NCBI GenBank assembly: GCA_019828545.1
Contig: JACVRA010000158.1
Location: 62,001 to 126,000, forward strand
From: Paracamarosporium sp. OC-R06-R3
Lineage: Eukaryota > Ascomycota > Dothideomycetes > Pleosporales > Didymosphaeriaceae
Length of the DNA stretch: 64,000 bases
Direction of reading: 5' to 3'
The number at the start of each line of letters is the position of its first letter. Within the stretch, counting starts at the first letter, position 1. The translations under genes and the position numbers were made by a program. The notes beneath the pieces are model-generated. The model had not been told where the DNA came from and made no database searches. It worked only from the letters and a program-made list of their open reading frames with translations. Positions 33,101 through 43,876 of the stretch are shown piece after piece.

Positions 33101-33896
33101 GATTTGGAGTTGAAATGCGCCATGTCTGCGTTTCACCATCGAAGACATAGGTAGTTCCAGGCTGTACTTGGCGGTTGATGGAAGATGTAGGTTCAATAGC
33201 GAGATCGTTAACCTCATCGCTTGCAGCTGCAATTCCATCAGTTGAAGCCGAGTCGGTGTTCCAGAACTCAGATATCGGAACATGAGTTGGATGATCAGGA
33301 CCTGGAAGGTCGATGCTGCCCCATAATCGCATTCGATTAGTCATATCATCCTTACTGCCACTCTTTTCTCGAACCAGGATCGCAAGTGAGCTAACATCAA
33401 ACTCGAAAGCCGGTAGCAGATTCACTTTGTCCAAGAGGAATTGGCGAGCTGAGACGGAGTTATCCTGGGCCTGGCCAACTGTGAGGTGAAAAACGAAAGG
33501 GCTGACTTCCAAGCCGAGCGCTTGCAAGATTGCTGAACGCATTGATTCTAAGACGTTCTCTTCCTTGATGACGTTATTCTGAAGAAAAATAGTGACATCT
33601 TTGCGATTCTTGAACATCCCTGCTCCTCCCAATGCTACGGTAAGTGACCCGGTCCCGTCAATCGCTGTGTGTAGGTGCGATTCGATTCTTTCTTTTGCTT
33701 GCGATAGGTGCTCGGGAGCAACGAAAGGATATATCAGATTGATATGTGGAGGCCACTTTTCATAAGCTTTATCATATAGTGACCTTAGTTTGTCAATCTC
33801 TTCGCATCGCGGCCGAGGTGGAATGATGCAAAGCGCCGAGTCATAGGATCTTGTTGCAATAGATGCTTGAATGGGCAATGAATCGGAGCCCGCCAT
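30146..33896 (-). CDS. Multidomain RNA end-processing protein: 2H phosphoesterase, EEP nuclease, nucleotidyltransferase, MJ1316
   Basis: Exon 1 is 33896-31672 and exon 2 starts at 31616. About 1215 residues result if the 48-nt GTATGT...CATAG segment near 30877-30924 is also spliced, or 1231 if retained. Domains in order: a 2H phosphoesterase (His51 in HINL, His137 in HLTVGQ); an endonuclease/exonuclease/phosphatase fold (SSYNVL, VLQEVS near 315, AGDFN, SDHYGI); a poly(A)-polymerase-like nucleotidyltransferase (VGSYALSVWTTDSDID with Asp674/676, third Asp in MDLQY near 730) with its helical second half; and a C-terminal MJ1316/DUF504-type domain (DILNRLRWD, YEDRF, IPQHRILYFKKK). All catalytic residues are present. 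The set suggests recognition and remodelling of 2',3'-cyclic phosphate or 2'/3'-modified RNA ends followed by nucleotide addition. No signal peptide is seen. Confidence 0.85.
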
Positions 33897-35432
33897 GTCT
33901 TTCAATATTTTATGCTGCTGAGTGAGAACAGTAAAACGAAGAAGTGTGGTGATCCACGGGTATCAAAATCGAAACGCTTAAGATGCAAAGATGAGACTGA
34001 GAATGATACTATTGCTGGGAGTGTACATCCTTATATTCCTCTTATAGTCGTTTGAGAACCTCTAAGTTCAATTTAGTGGCTGAGAATGTCCGAATTAGGC
34101 ATCTACGATGACTCCTACTGCTTGTGGAGCCTTTGCTGGTGAGCGAAAGTGACTCATTTACGCTAGCCAAAACGAGACGCTGCGCCTCGATGGGGCAGCC
34201 TCATGAAGATACCTCGTTACTCTTGAGGATTAACACGGTAACATGGAAGTAAACTTTGTTGACGATGAGACCTGTTGAGCCATGACTCCTCACTATTCTC
34301 ACCAAACCACGCTTTTGCAATGACTCCCAAAGTCGTTGTCCCCTATAAGCTTAACAGCTTAGTAAAGGTACAGCATTCAGTGCGCAGCTCTGCTGTGGTA
34401 CGGACTCACTAGGGTCCCACGCTGGGCCAACACCAACTCGATCGTTGACGATGAGACGAACGTGACGATTAGCAACGGGGAGTGGTAGATAGGGCGTCGG
34501 CGATGACGATGCCACGTCTGCCGATGTTTTCACTTGCGAGTCCGTGCGCCTCATTGAACGAGGCTAGCTCATGGTCCTGACAGTTCAGCCATGATGGCCA
34601 TCACAGTACTAAGAGCCACAGCATATAAAGCACTTAATCCGGTCACTGTGTAAATTACTTCGTGTTTTGATATGCTCGCGTTGTCTCATTTGTGTCCCTT
34701 GAGCCTCACTATCTTACCACATGAACAATCGAACACACCACGAACGGATTGCATGGCAAGATGCTCCACCACTTAAACAATTGATTGACCTTTAGGATGT
34801 GCTTATAGTTGTTGTTGCCAGCTGCCATTCACCTTTGCGCGTAGAAGTAACTCACGGGGCAGAAGGGCCACATTATAACTATTCATTCCTTCGCACTAGC
34901 GCCGTGCTACGGGTTGTACTTGGATACAGCATTCTAATCATATCAAGGTATAGCAAGGCCTATATTTCTACACTCGTCAGGGTGCAGACACGGATGCGAA
35001 GATGCTGCTGAAGAACGACAAACACGCTGCATGCCTTCAGCAACAAACTATCCTCTGAACTTGTAGTTTTTTTCTACAAAGAAGCCTAACAGCCTGCAAA
35101 AGAAAACCAACCTTCGTATGGCTACCGCATATCCTCACCCCATGGGGAAGAGTGGGCTTGAATAGCGTACCTGGCGCTAGTGCGGAAAGCCTTTCCATTT
35201 ACGATCATCTGCATCCGCTCGTAGTAACTATCTCCGCACCTTACCTCATCCAGTCAACCTAACATCTCTCATCAGTTCATGGTCTGCCAGAATTTTAAAG
35301 CTCTGGGTTCGTCCTAGCAATTACCATCGCATGTCTAGCACAAGTTCACCCTCTTCCCTTCTAACTCCACTAACATCATCCATTTCATCCCTCCCGACGA
35401 CTATACCCTTCATCAACATCGACGAAGTCATC
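33897..35432. other. Long intergenic region
   Basis: About 1.5 kb between divergent genes. No gene, tRNA or clear repeat was found. A frame from 35331 leads in phase into the next CDS (MSSTSSPSSLL...), so a longer N terminus for the Dabb-GFA protein is possible. Confidence 0.4.
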
Positions 35433-36273
35433 ATGGCCGCCGAAACCATTACACACATTGTACTCTTTAAATACCGTTCAGACATAACTTGGAGCGATTT
35501 GGAGGACCACTTCAAATACTTTATGTCGCTGAAGACTCGCTCATTGCACCCTCAAACCGGCTCACCACTCATCAAATCGCTGCGCGCAGGCAAGAACACA
35601 TCATGGGAGCCGTTCTCGAAAGGCATGACACATGCATTTATTCTAGAGTTCGCTTCACAAGACGATTTGGATTACTACCTGACTGCGGAGCCGGTGCACA
35701 TGCAATTCTCGCGGGATGCGAAACCATTGATTGAAGACTCGTTGGTTGTAGATATCAAAGATGGTGTACTATTTGGTGCGAAGGCAGACCATCCGCTCCT
35801 GAAAGAGAAGCAGGGAGTATGGAGAGGTAGTTGCCACTGTGAAACGGTACGGTGGACGGCGCGATTGGAGAGCGCGGAACACGTGCTTTGCCATTGCGCG
35901 ACATGCCAAAAGCTTGGAGGTGGACCGTACTCTTGCAATCAAATCATTCCAAAGGATGAGCTCAAGATCTTCTTGGGAAATGAAAATGTTGGCGAGTATA
36001 AGTATAAGGGGGCGAGTGGTGAGTTTGTCCAACAGTGGTTCCTGGGCTTGTGTTGGGTTAACGGTTGAAACAGGAAAGTTTGTGCATTGCTATTTCTGCA
36101 AGACATGCACAAGTCATATCTACCATCATCAAGACGTCATGCCCGAAAAGGTTATCGTGCGGACGTTGTTGCTGGATGGTGGCAGCAAGATGCCAGCTAC
36201 CGGAGAAATTTTTGCAGAGGGAAGATTGAACTGGGTAAGAGAGCTGAGGGATAACCTAACGAACGGCAATTAG
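35433..36273 (+). CDS. Dabb (stress-responsive A/B barrel) - GFA zinc domain fusion
   Basis: Exons 35433-36018 and 36074-36273 give 261 residues. Residues 1-115 form a ferredoxin-like Dabb domain (ITHIVLFKYRSDITW, MTHAFILEFASQDDLDYYL). Residues about 128-230 form a GFA (glutathione-dependent formaldehyde-activating-like) zinc domain with GSCHCETVRW, LCHCATCQKLGG and, after the intron, CYFCKTCTSH, giving the usual Cys clusters. The start at 35433 has an ideal context (ATCATGGCC) and begins directly at the Dabb strand; an in-frame ATG at 35331 would add 34 Ser/Thr-rich residues. Both domains occur alone in small-molecule enzymes; the joined protein may bind a small electrophile or polyketide-like compound. 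Function unknown. Confidence 0.82.
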
Positions 36274-37248
36274 GCACGGAGCTCGATGTAGCGGCTTCAT
36301 GCATACTAACGTATAGTCTGACCGAGTCCATAAAATTCTAGTTCACGGGTTTACCTGGTTTTGCGAGGCGTTAAAATGGGTCACACATCTCCGACCGAAG
36401 ATCGATATAGCTGCAGCACGAAACTCAACTCGAATGTCGTCCGAACATTAATTGTTTGGTCTCTTTATTCCCACCTATCAACATATCACCATGGTCTTTT
36501 TCTCTACCCTCTAGGATGGACATTGGACCATTTTAAATACCTCACTAGAAGCCAACCGGTTTACTGCAGATTATCTATAAGCTTCATGATTTCAAATAAA
36601 AGAAAAATTCGATTCAATTATATGACTCTCAATCAGCGAGTGCATGCTCACAATGTTGTGGAAGAAACACAGTAGGATGAATACTGGAGAACAACATGGC
36701 TTAGATGACTCCGACTACAATTTGATGGAATGGAAACTTAATCTTTCTGGATCGCTAAAAACACAAAGAATCGACACAAATATATTTTTCATGTCAACCT
36801 TAGTCAAAGTTCGTAAGAGAGCTCTTTGGAACTGCGAAGTCCAACATAAACAGTCAACTACTTTTATTGATGCTGTGTATCTTCCGTTCAGCTCTATATA
36901 ACGTCCGACATATCGTACTATACACCTTTCAATACACCGATCTTCTGTCACACCGGATCTTTCCAATTGCCAGGGATCAAGGTCTATAGGCGGTATGCCC
37001 ACGATATCGTGCGTTGCTTCGCGACCGGGTGGGTATTTCGAAGAATCGAGTCATTTGAATCCCTACGGCATCTACCATGTTGTGTAAGTTTACCACTGAC
37101 ACTTTGACGCGTTCGTTCGATCGGATATAAAGTCCCTTTAGCTTCGTTCCGTTTTGCAGCGTAGCATCAGGCACTTGACCAACTTGCCGCTTCCCACCAT
37201 TCTACGTTTTCAAATTGCCCCCAGCTTTTTGCCTTTACATTTTCATAT
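36274..37248. other. AT-rich intergenic region
   Basis: No gene supported. 36500-36900 is AT-rich. It separates two convergently arranged genes. Confidence 0.35.
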
Positions 37249-38193
37249 TCACCCCAGCTCTGCCACATCAATTCTCCTCTTATCCTGGCTTTCCATTTCT
37301 GACTTTTGATTCTCTCCGTTAAGCTCGTAAGCTCTATCACCACTCGGCTCCTGCGGTGGCACGGCTGTGTAAGCCTTCTGCTGGTATTCTACGGTAGGGA
37401 CATGCGCCGCTCGACGCCTTCGATGTCGCAAGAACAAGAACAGCGCTACGATGAGCCCGATGAGGCAGGCGACGCCAACACCAACCCCCACACCGATGGA
37501 TACAGTATTAGTATGCGAAGCTGGAGCCGCATTATCATTGGAAACATTGTTTGTTCCGGTTGCTATAGGTATGTTGGTTTGTGCGGTGGTGGTCAGAGAA
37601 CTTTCGGTCGATGTTGTTTGGGCCAGCGAAGATGTCGACAACGCGGTGCTAGTACTGGTCGAGGTAGAAGATGACGTTGATGTAGATGCGCTCCATGTCG
37701 TGCTGCCCTTCGGATTCGCGGAGTTAATGTATTTGAATAATTTCGCGTTGCCGTCTGAGCCATCGTACGCGAAGTGGCAGTTCGGATTTTCATCGTATAC
37801 AGGTCGATCAATTAATCGCCAGAAGCCTGGAGACGCATCATAGGTTCGGTTGCCGATGAAGTACGCTGATCAACATCAGTGCTGCGATCTAAAGCTACAA
37901 TTGACCATCAAGGGAAGATTCACTCACTCCCACCATCCTCATCGCATGCGAGTGAGATGGTAACACGCAGATCTTTCGGCGTCCACTCGAGCTGGAAGCC
38001 GTCATTAAGATGAACCGGACCGAAATCACCGGACTGTGTCACGACAACTTCCGAAGTCCCCTCTGGGAAACCCCATTCGAAAGCCATGCTGTTATCAAAT
38101 GCAGAGAGTAAGATGAGTAAGTCAATTCCGTCCAGATAAATTCGTGTAATTGTGTCTAGATAATATGTCATACCAACGCGTTTGATTTGACAT
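37249..38193 (-). CDS. Single-pass membrane protein with Ser/Thr-rich stalk
   Basis: Exons 38193-38174, 38088-37928 and 37865-37249 join in phase (265 residues), but the 5' end is uncertain because no signal peptide was found. The extracellular part has a beta-rich region (AFEWGFPE, VVVTQSGDFG, LEWTPKDLRVTISLACDEDGG) followed by YFIGNRTYD...FWRLIDRPVYDENPNCHFAYDG. Next come a Ser/Thr repeat stalk (STSTSSSTSTSTSTALS), a transmembrane helix rich in GVGVGV/ACLIGLIVALFLFL and a basic RHRRRR stop-transfer. The cytoplasmic tail is short. The layout resembles fungal wall-anchored sensor or Mid-type proteins, but I cannot assign a family. Confidence 0.65.
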
Positions 38194-39403
38194 GCGCCAC
38201 AGACTTCACCAACATAGGGACAACGTACTACTACCACTTTTGGCAGCTCCTACGTGCATAACGTTTGGGGGCGAGAGCTGTCAATCGCTTCCAGACTCCG
38301 GGCTAGCGGTGCGCGGACTGCGACTATCCACTCATGTCATTTCGCTTCGCACAGTGGAGGCTGTGAGAACGCTTGACGTATAACATCTCCATGAGGTCGG
38401 CGATGCTTTATGAAGCAATCCTTGTAGACTGCGTACATCTAGTTTAGCGGCGTTTCAGCCCCATCTCTCTCCTAATTGCGAGGTCGGTAAAATTTTACCG
38501 TCAGCAAACGGCGTTGCAAGACGCCATTTTGACCCTTGACCAATAGTCTTCACTCATCTGCTGAAGCTCTTTCTTGGTCGGTGAGCTGGAGGGCGCAAGT
38601 CGGACGTCCGACGCCTTGGAGAACACTGGAGGATTCGGCCCTATTCTGTAGCTACCTTCAATGACATCGCTACTACTTGCACTAGGCCGCGTAAGTGCTA
38701 CGCCAGACTTTTGAACTTGGTCTTTTGCGACGTATTTTAAAAATAGTGTGGGATTGGCACATGTACTCTCAGGGAGGTGGTTTTTTATGAGCTTGTGTAA
38801 AAAAAACCACATGGTCGTTTTGTCAAAGGCAAAGACCCAACGCCTCAGGTACCCCGTAAAGAAAAACCGAGCACAACTGCTCCTTACTGCCCAATGCATA
38901 AAATTAGTACCTATTTATCTCACAGTTCAGATGTAGAGGAATTCGTTGCGCTATGCAGAGCAAGACAACTCAGACTAATCCATCGCTTACAGAAGAACAG
39001 GAAGTACGCATGTGCCCAAAAGCCGCAATCAATCAGTGGCGCCAAGCTCAGTACTATCCATCCAGGTGCCTGGTGACGCCTAAGATGCAAGCAGATTGGT
39101 GTTCTCCAGACTCTCGGCAATTCGCCCTTGAGCAGCCTAAATTGCCCTTCTCGGCAAACACTTCATATAGAGAATTTCATTACCAGGACAGATTCCTATT
39201 GGTTTTACTAGATATCAGAGCCTTTGTAAACTAAAATGCAGGATATACAATCAATTAGCATGCATCTCTATATTGGAGTATCGTTGTACGCACACTATTA
39301 TAGGAAGTCGAACCGCGTTTCGAAGAACATAAAAAGGGAACCCATAACAGGCACATCTTGAAGTTTTGGCCGTCCCGTTGCACTTACGAAGCGTGCCTCC
39401 AAG
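38194..39403. other. Intergenic region with an unsupported 132-codon frame
   Basis: A minus-strand frame at 38501-38899 (contains GYLRRWVFAFDKTTMWFFLH) faintly recalls FunK1-like kinase remnants, but it lacks catalytic motifs and flanking exons, so I do not call it a gene. The rest is AT-rich and non-coding. Confidence 0.3.
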
Positions 39404-40288
39404 ATGAAGCTCCTCACCACACTTCTCCTAGCCGTTACAGCGGTCCAAGCCCACTGTTCGCATCCCATTCCTCATACCAGTTTATCCTTCTAACAAACCA
39501 AGACACTTTCCCCCGGCTCGTCATAAACGGGAAATCCGAAACTGCAGACTGGAGTACCACACGTCGCACCAAAAACGCCGACTCAAAGCAAGGCATCGAG
39601 AACCCCACGTCAGCCGACATCCGCTGCTACCAGTCTTCCAACGCCGCCAGTATCGCGACAATCCCGGCTGGCGCCACAATCCACTACATCAGCACCCAGC
39701 AGGTCAATCACCCCGGTCCGACACAGTATTATCTCGCCAAGGTACCAGCCGGTGCGGACGTGAAGACGTGGGATGGCGCGGGCGCAGTATGGTTCAAGAT
39801 TGCGACGACGATGCCTAAGGTCGATGCGCAGAAGCAGATGACCTGGCCTGCGCAGAGTATGTTTCCCTTCTCCGCCTCCTTTCTTGTCTCGTTCCCAGGC
39901 AATCAGGTTAGACTGATCCCCCCGAAACAGACGAATACAAAACCGCAAACGCCACGATCCCCAAGGCTGTCCCCAGCGGTGACTACCTCCTCCGCGTCGA
40001 GCATATCGCCCTACACATGGCAATGCAGCCCAACAAAGCGCAGTTCTACCTCGCTTGCTCTCAGGTTACTATCACTGGCGGCGGAAGCGGGAGTCCCTCG
40101 CCAATGGCGAGCTTTCCCGGAGCGTATAAGAGCTCCGATCCGGGTACGTTGGCACAATCGCGCGGAGTTTCATACTCTCTTGGTAATATCCTGCTAACGC
40201 TGAGGTAGGAATCCTCGTAGACCTAGGTAAAATCGCGAACGCACCGGATACATATCAGCCCCCGGGCCCAGCAGTTTGGACCGGTTGA
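39404..40288 (+). CDS. AA9 lytic polysaccharide monooxygenase (cellulose-active LPMO, former GH61)
   Basis: Exons 39404-39455, 39503-39856, 39931-40143 and 40209-40288 give 232 residues. The signal peptide [16 protein letters not shown] ends right before His17, the copper-binding N-terminal His of the mature enzyme; the first intron falls directly after that His codon and restores [11 protein letters not shown]. The second copper-brace His lies in [12 protein letters not shown], and the axial Tyr in [10 protein letters not shown]. The C terminus ends with the family pattern ...PGPAVWTG; there is no cellulose-binding module. The enzyme is secreted and cleaves cellulose oxidatively using copper and H2O2/O2, suggesting a plant-associated or saprotrophic life style. 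Confidence 0.92.
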
Positions 40289-41319
40289 GATGGGGCGGAG
40301 GCAACGGTTAAATGATCGGATGAGTTATGCAAAGTTACTTACTTTTTATGTTTGCTCTTCAGCCGCAACCTAATTGTGTCCCATGTTCTAATCCATCTTT
40401 GAATTGGCCTGCAACGATCTTTACAGAGGCAGTGACTACACGCTGGTTGTGCAACACGTTCCGAGGAATAGGTTTTAGACAATCTAAAGCAGTATCGCGC
40501 ACCTCGAAAACCGTATAGACAGACCTTCCAATCACGCTACCCAGCAATGATCTGTGCAAGTCGCTCTAGTCCCTTTTTCCCTCGCAGTATCATAACAACT
40601 CTTTTTAGCTCGGCTAATCACACTATCTCCAACAATATGCATCTCATGATCTTCTGCATTTATCAGTCACGAATAACAGTCCTTCCAACCATCCGCTCCC
40701 TAACATGCATTCCCTCTCCACCCACCAATCTGAGCACATTTATACTCCTATCTCTAAAACTTGATGACCAAACCCATATCTTTCCTAGTTATACAACGAC
40801 TGGTTCCGCGAGAGAGGGTGGCGTAGGGGGTGACGTCACGGAGGGGCTTAGGCGCTAGTGGACCTGGGGAAGGTGGGGTGGGGAGGTATAGGCAGCGGTT
40901 TTGGGGATGGCATTCATATGAAGATATGGAAGAGCAGATGATACGATACAACCATTTCAAACTGAAGACCAGCTGTTGAAGCTATATGTCTAAGTCATAT
41001 GGCTTCCATTTACTGTTTGTCGTTCAGCAGCGACTTAGCACTAACATTCCAATAAATGTTACATGAGAACTGCTAGAAATACCTTGCAGCGTGAAGTAAT
41101 TCGGATTTCGCCATGTTGACATGAAGCTACTATAAGATTATAGCATACTCTGAGATGAGAGGCTGTCAGCGAACCCTAGCCCAGTTGCTCAGGGCGCAAG
41201 TCGTCAGGCTGTAGGCAGCCACATGACAGCTGGTTCATCTACAGCCTCTCCCTGAGTAGCCTTGCTGGCCTCGTGTTTACTCGTTCGAACTATCATCGAG
41301 ATAGCTCTATGGTCAAACA
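40289..41319. other. Intergenic, no gene seen
   Basis: About 1 kb between the LPMO and the HET gene on the same strand. Short frames only; pyrimidine-rich tracts near 40590-40780. Confidence 0.35.
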
Positions 41320-43614
41320 ATGCACGATAGAGAACAAATAACCGATTCCCTTTCGCTTGCCGGCTTAACATTGACCGAATCGAATGCCACTACTAACGAG
41401 AAGAACTATTGGATTAGGTATTGGACTTACTTTCTAATGGGTAAATATGGCCAATATGCCTCGGTGAACGATTCGAACAACTCATTCGTTGGCTTCGAGA
41501 TGCAAGAATCGGACTCAAATGTGCTCAAAGAATATTTGCTACGGATACGAGCGAGTCATGCCGAGCTTCAAGACCGAAACTTCCAGCCGAACCTCTGCTC
41601 TCGTTGCCGGAAGGTGCGGTGGTCTGTGCTTGCAGAAACAAAGCCGCCTTTCACAGACGGCCATATGCACTACATTGGTACATTCAATGATCCCTTCGAG
41701 CGACTTCGAAACTCGATATGTCAATTCTGCCAACTTGTTGCCAAACATTTGCGGCCTTACTACGCTTATGTGTCAATAAGTCTGGTCGATCATACGTTGC
41801 TAACTTTCGATGGCAACTAGGAGGAAGGAGCACGTGGAGCAGACTATCCCATTCTGCAAGTGGACCCAGACCACGGAATCAGCACAAAATACCAGATGGT
41901 CCTACCTCATATGAACAAGAATGATTTGCTGGCCTACCGTACAGAATCATCCACTATAGATTACAATGTTCTCAAGAAATATCTCTCATTCTGTGAGAGT
42001 GAGCATGTTAGCTCTCATAACGCAGAACAAATCCGCCCTTGTACAACGAACGGTGTTATCAAAGTACCCGGGTTTCGGGTCATCGACTGTAAAACACGGA
42101 AGATCGGGCCTGCTACCAATCCTTGCAAGTATCTTGCTCTGTCATATGTTTGGGGCGCCGATCGAGTGACGTCCGGCGATGGAGACAGTCCTCAGTATCC
42201 CCTCACGATTGAGGACAGTATTACCGTAACTCTCAGCCTGGGGTTCCAGTACCTCTGGGTAGATCGATACGTAAGCTAAATCTTGTTCTGTATAGGTATA
42301 CCAAAGCTTACTAGAGGTTTTAGTGCATTGATCAACAGGATGCATCGACGAAGATGATCCAGATCAACAACATGGATTTGATTTATGCTGGAGCCCAAGC
42401 GACCATTATAGCTGCAGCCGGTGAGGATGCTTATTTCGGGTTGCCTGGAGTCTCTAGGCCTCGGGTATCGCCTAGCTGCAAGCTCGACGGCATTGATTTC
42501 GTCGAGATAGAAGATGAAAAGAAAAATCTGGAGGCCATCGCATCGTCCAAATGGGCCCAACGAGGTATGAGATGTTTAATATTCAGCCTCAAAACTCTGG
42601 GACGCTGCGGCGTATCGCATAACCTACAAAGCTCCCTATACCATCTCAGTTGTTGCACATACCATTCTCCGCTTAAGTATTTATTAACTCAGGATTTGTA
42701 ATACCCTAGGTTGGACTTTCCAAGAGGGGTTCCTATCGAAACGTCGACTCATATTCACCGAAAACGAAGTCACCTTCCTGTGCCAGCAGACATTGCGTAA
42801 TGAAAGGAGTCGGCATATTACTATGTCCGAGGATAGCAATTCTATTCTCAACCGGATCGGGTTATCAAGTGGGCATTACGACGATACCTGGGCCTTGCTA
42901 GCACAGTACACAGCAAGAGAATTGAGATTTGACTGGGATATCCTCAATGCGTGTCGCGGGGTCCTTCAAGCATCTTTCCAAAGCCATATATGGGGAATAC
43001 CTATCGGAGGTCGGTGGTCTATCGATCTTGATTGGAGCTTACACAATCGAGCTGGGTCCGTAAGGCGTGCGGAATTTCCGAGTTGGTCTTGGCTTGGCTG
43101 GCAGGGTGGCTTATATCACCGTGAAAACCCCTACCATACGATACGTACTGCCGCCGTCCAAATAAGGGACGGATGGGAGAATTGGAAGCCCATAGAACAC
43201 TATGCTCGTCAGGTTCACACAGACGCAGTATCCGCCATGTTAGACCAACCTAGGTCCCTGCGCATTACCACTGAACGATTGCCTCTAGTTCTTACTGTTG
43301 ATGAGCATGATCCCGAAGAACATCCTCCCCTGCGCGCAGCTTTCCCTTCGATCCAGATCGAGAAGTGGAAATGGAGGATAGAGATAAACAATGCTTCGGC
43401 TTTGGATGAACTAGAGAACATCCTCCCTCTTGGGTATCGTTATCCTGACAAGAACGCGTGGGTATTTGGTGTCGTGGTACTACTGGTTAGACCATTTCAA
43501 GATGTTTTCAAGAGAGTCGGCTTAATCATTATAAGGGACCTTACCTCCGAGCAGTATGATCCGATATCAGAGTCAATCAAACGAGCAGAAAGGACGACGG
43601 TTGTTCTTGAGTGA
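41320..43614 (+). CDS. HET domain protein (heterokaryon incompatibility type)
   Basis: Exons 41320-41769, 41821-42270, 42324-42564 and 42710-43614 give 681 residues, all in phase. The HET domain shows its three blocks: KYLALSYVWG (about 253-262), YLWVDRYCIDQQD...MDLIYAGAQATIIAAAG (spanning exons 2 and 3) and RGWTFQEGFLSKRRLIF (from about 380). The N-terminal region has a Cys pair (CSRCRKVRW) and CQFCQL, a common pattern in HET proteins. The first intron ends CTAAC...CAACTAG and removes an in-frame TAG. HET domains trigger cell death on recognition of non-self; the C-terminal third has no recognised repeat. Whether it is an incompatibility gene here is unknown. Confidence 0.88.
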
Positions 43615-43876
43615 ACAAAGTTTTTTGGTGGATGAATTGAAGGATGGAAAGAGAGTATGAACATGTCGTCTTAGTTCAGGCCATGCACGACAAGTATGTA
43701 GTGTAGCGAGCAGGCTTTAACACGACGAGTGAGAGCGTAAATGCATCACGTATCAACAGCAAAGCGAAGTAAGGTAACAAAGCACATCACCACTCAACGA
43801 CCCATCGACGCATCTACAGAACTTGATATCTAGGATGTTACTTCACCAAACTACTCACACCATTCATTAATCACAC

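Noticed and set aside
38501..38899. 132-codon minus-strand frame with a faint FunK1-like phrase
   Set aside because: No catalytic motifs, no neighbouring exons and an AT-rich setting; similarity is too weak to name even a remnant.
41770..41820. Apparent nonsense codon (TAG at 41818) splitting the HET gene
   Set aside because: The TAG is the 3' splice site of a 51-nt intron (GTGTCA...GCTAAC...CAACTAG) whose removal keeps the frame, so the gene is most likely intact.
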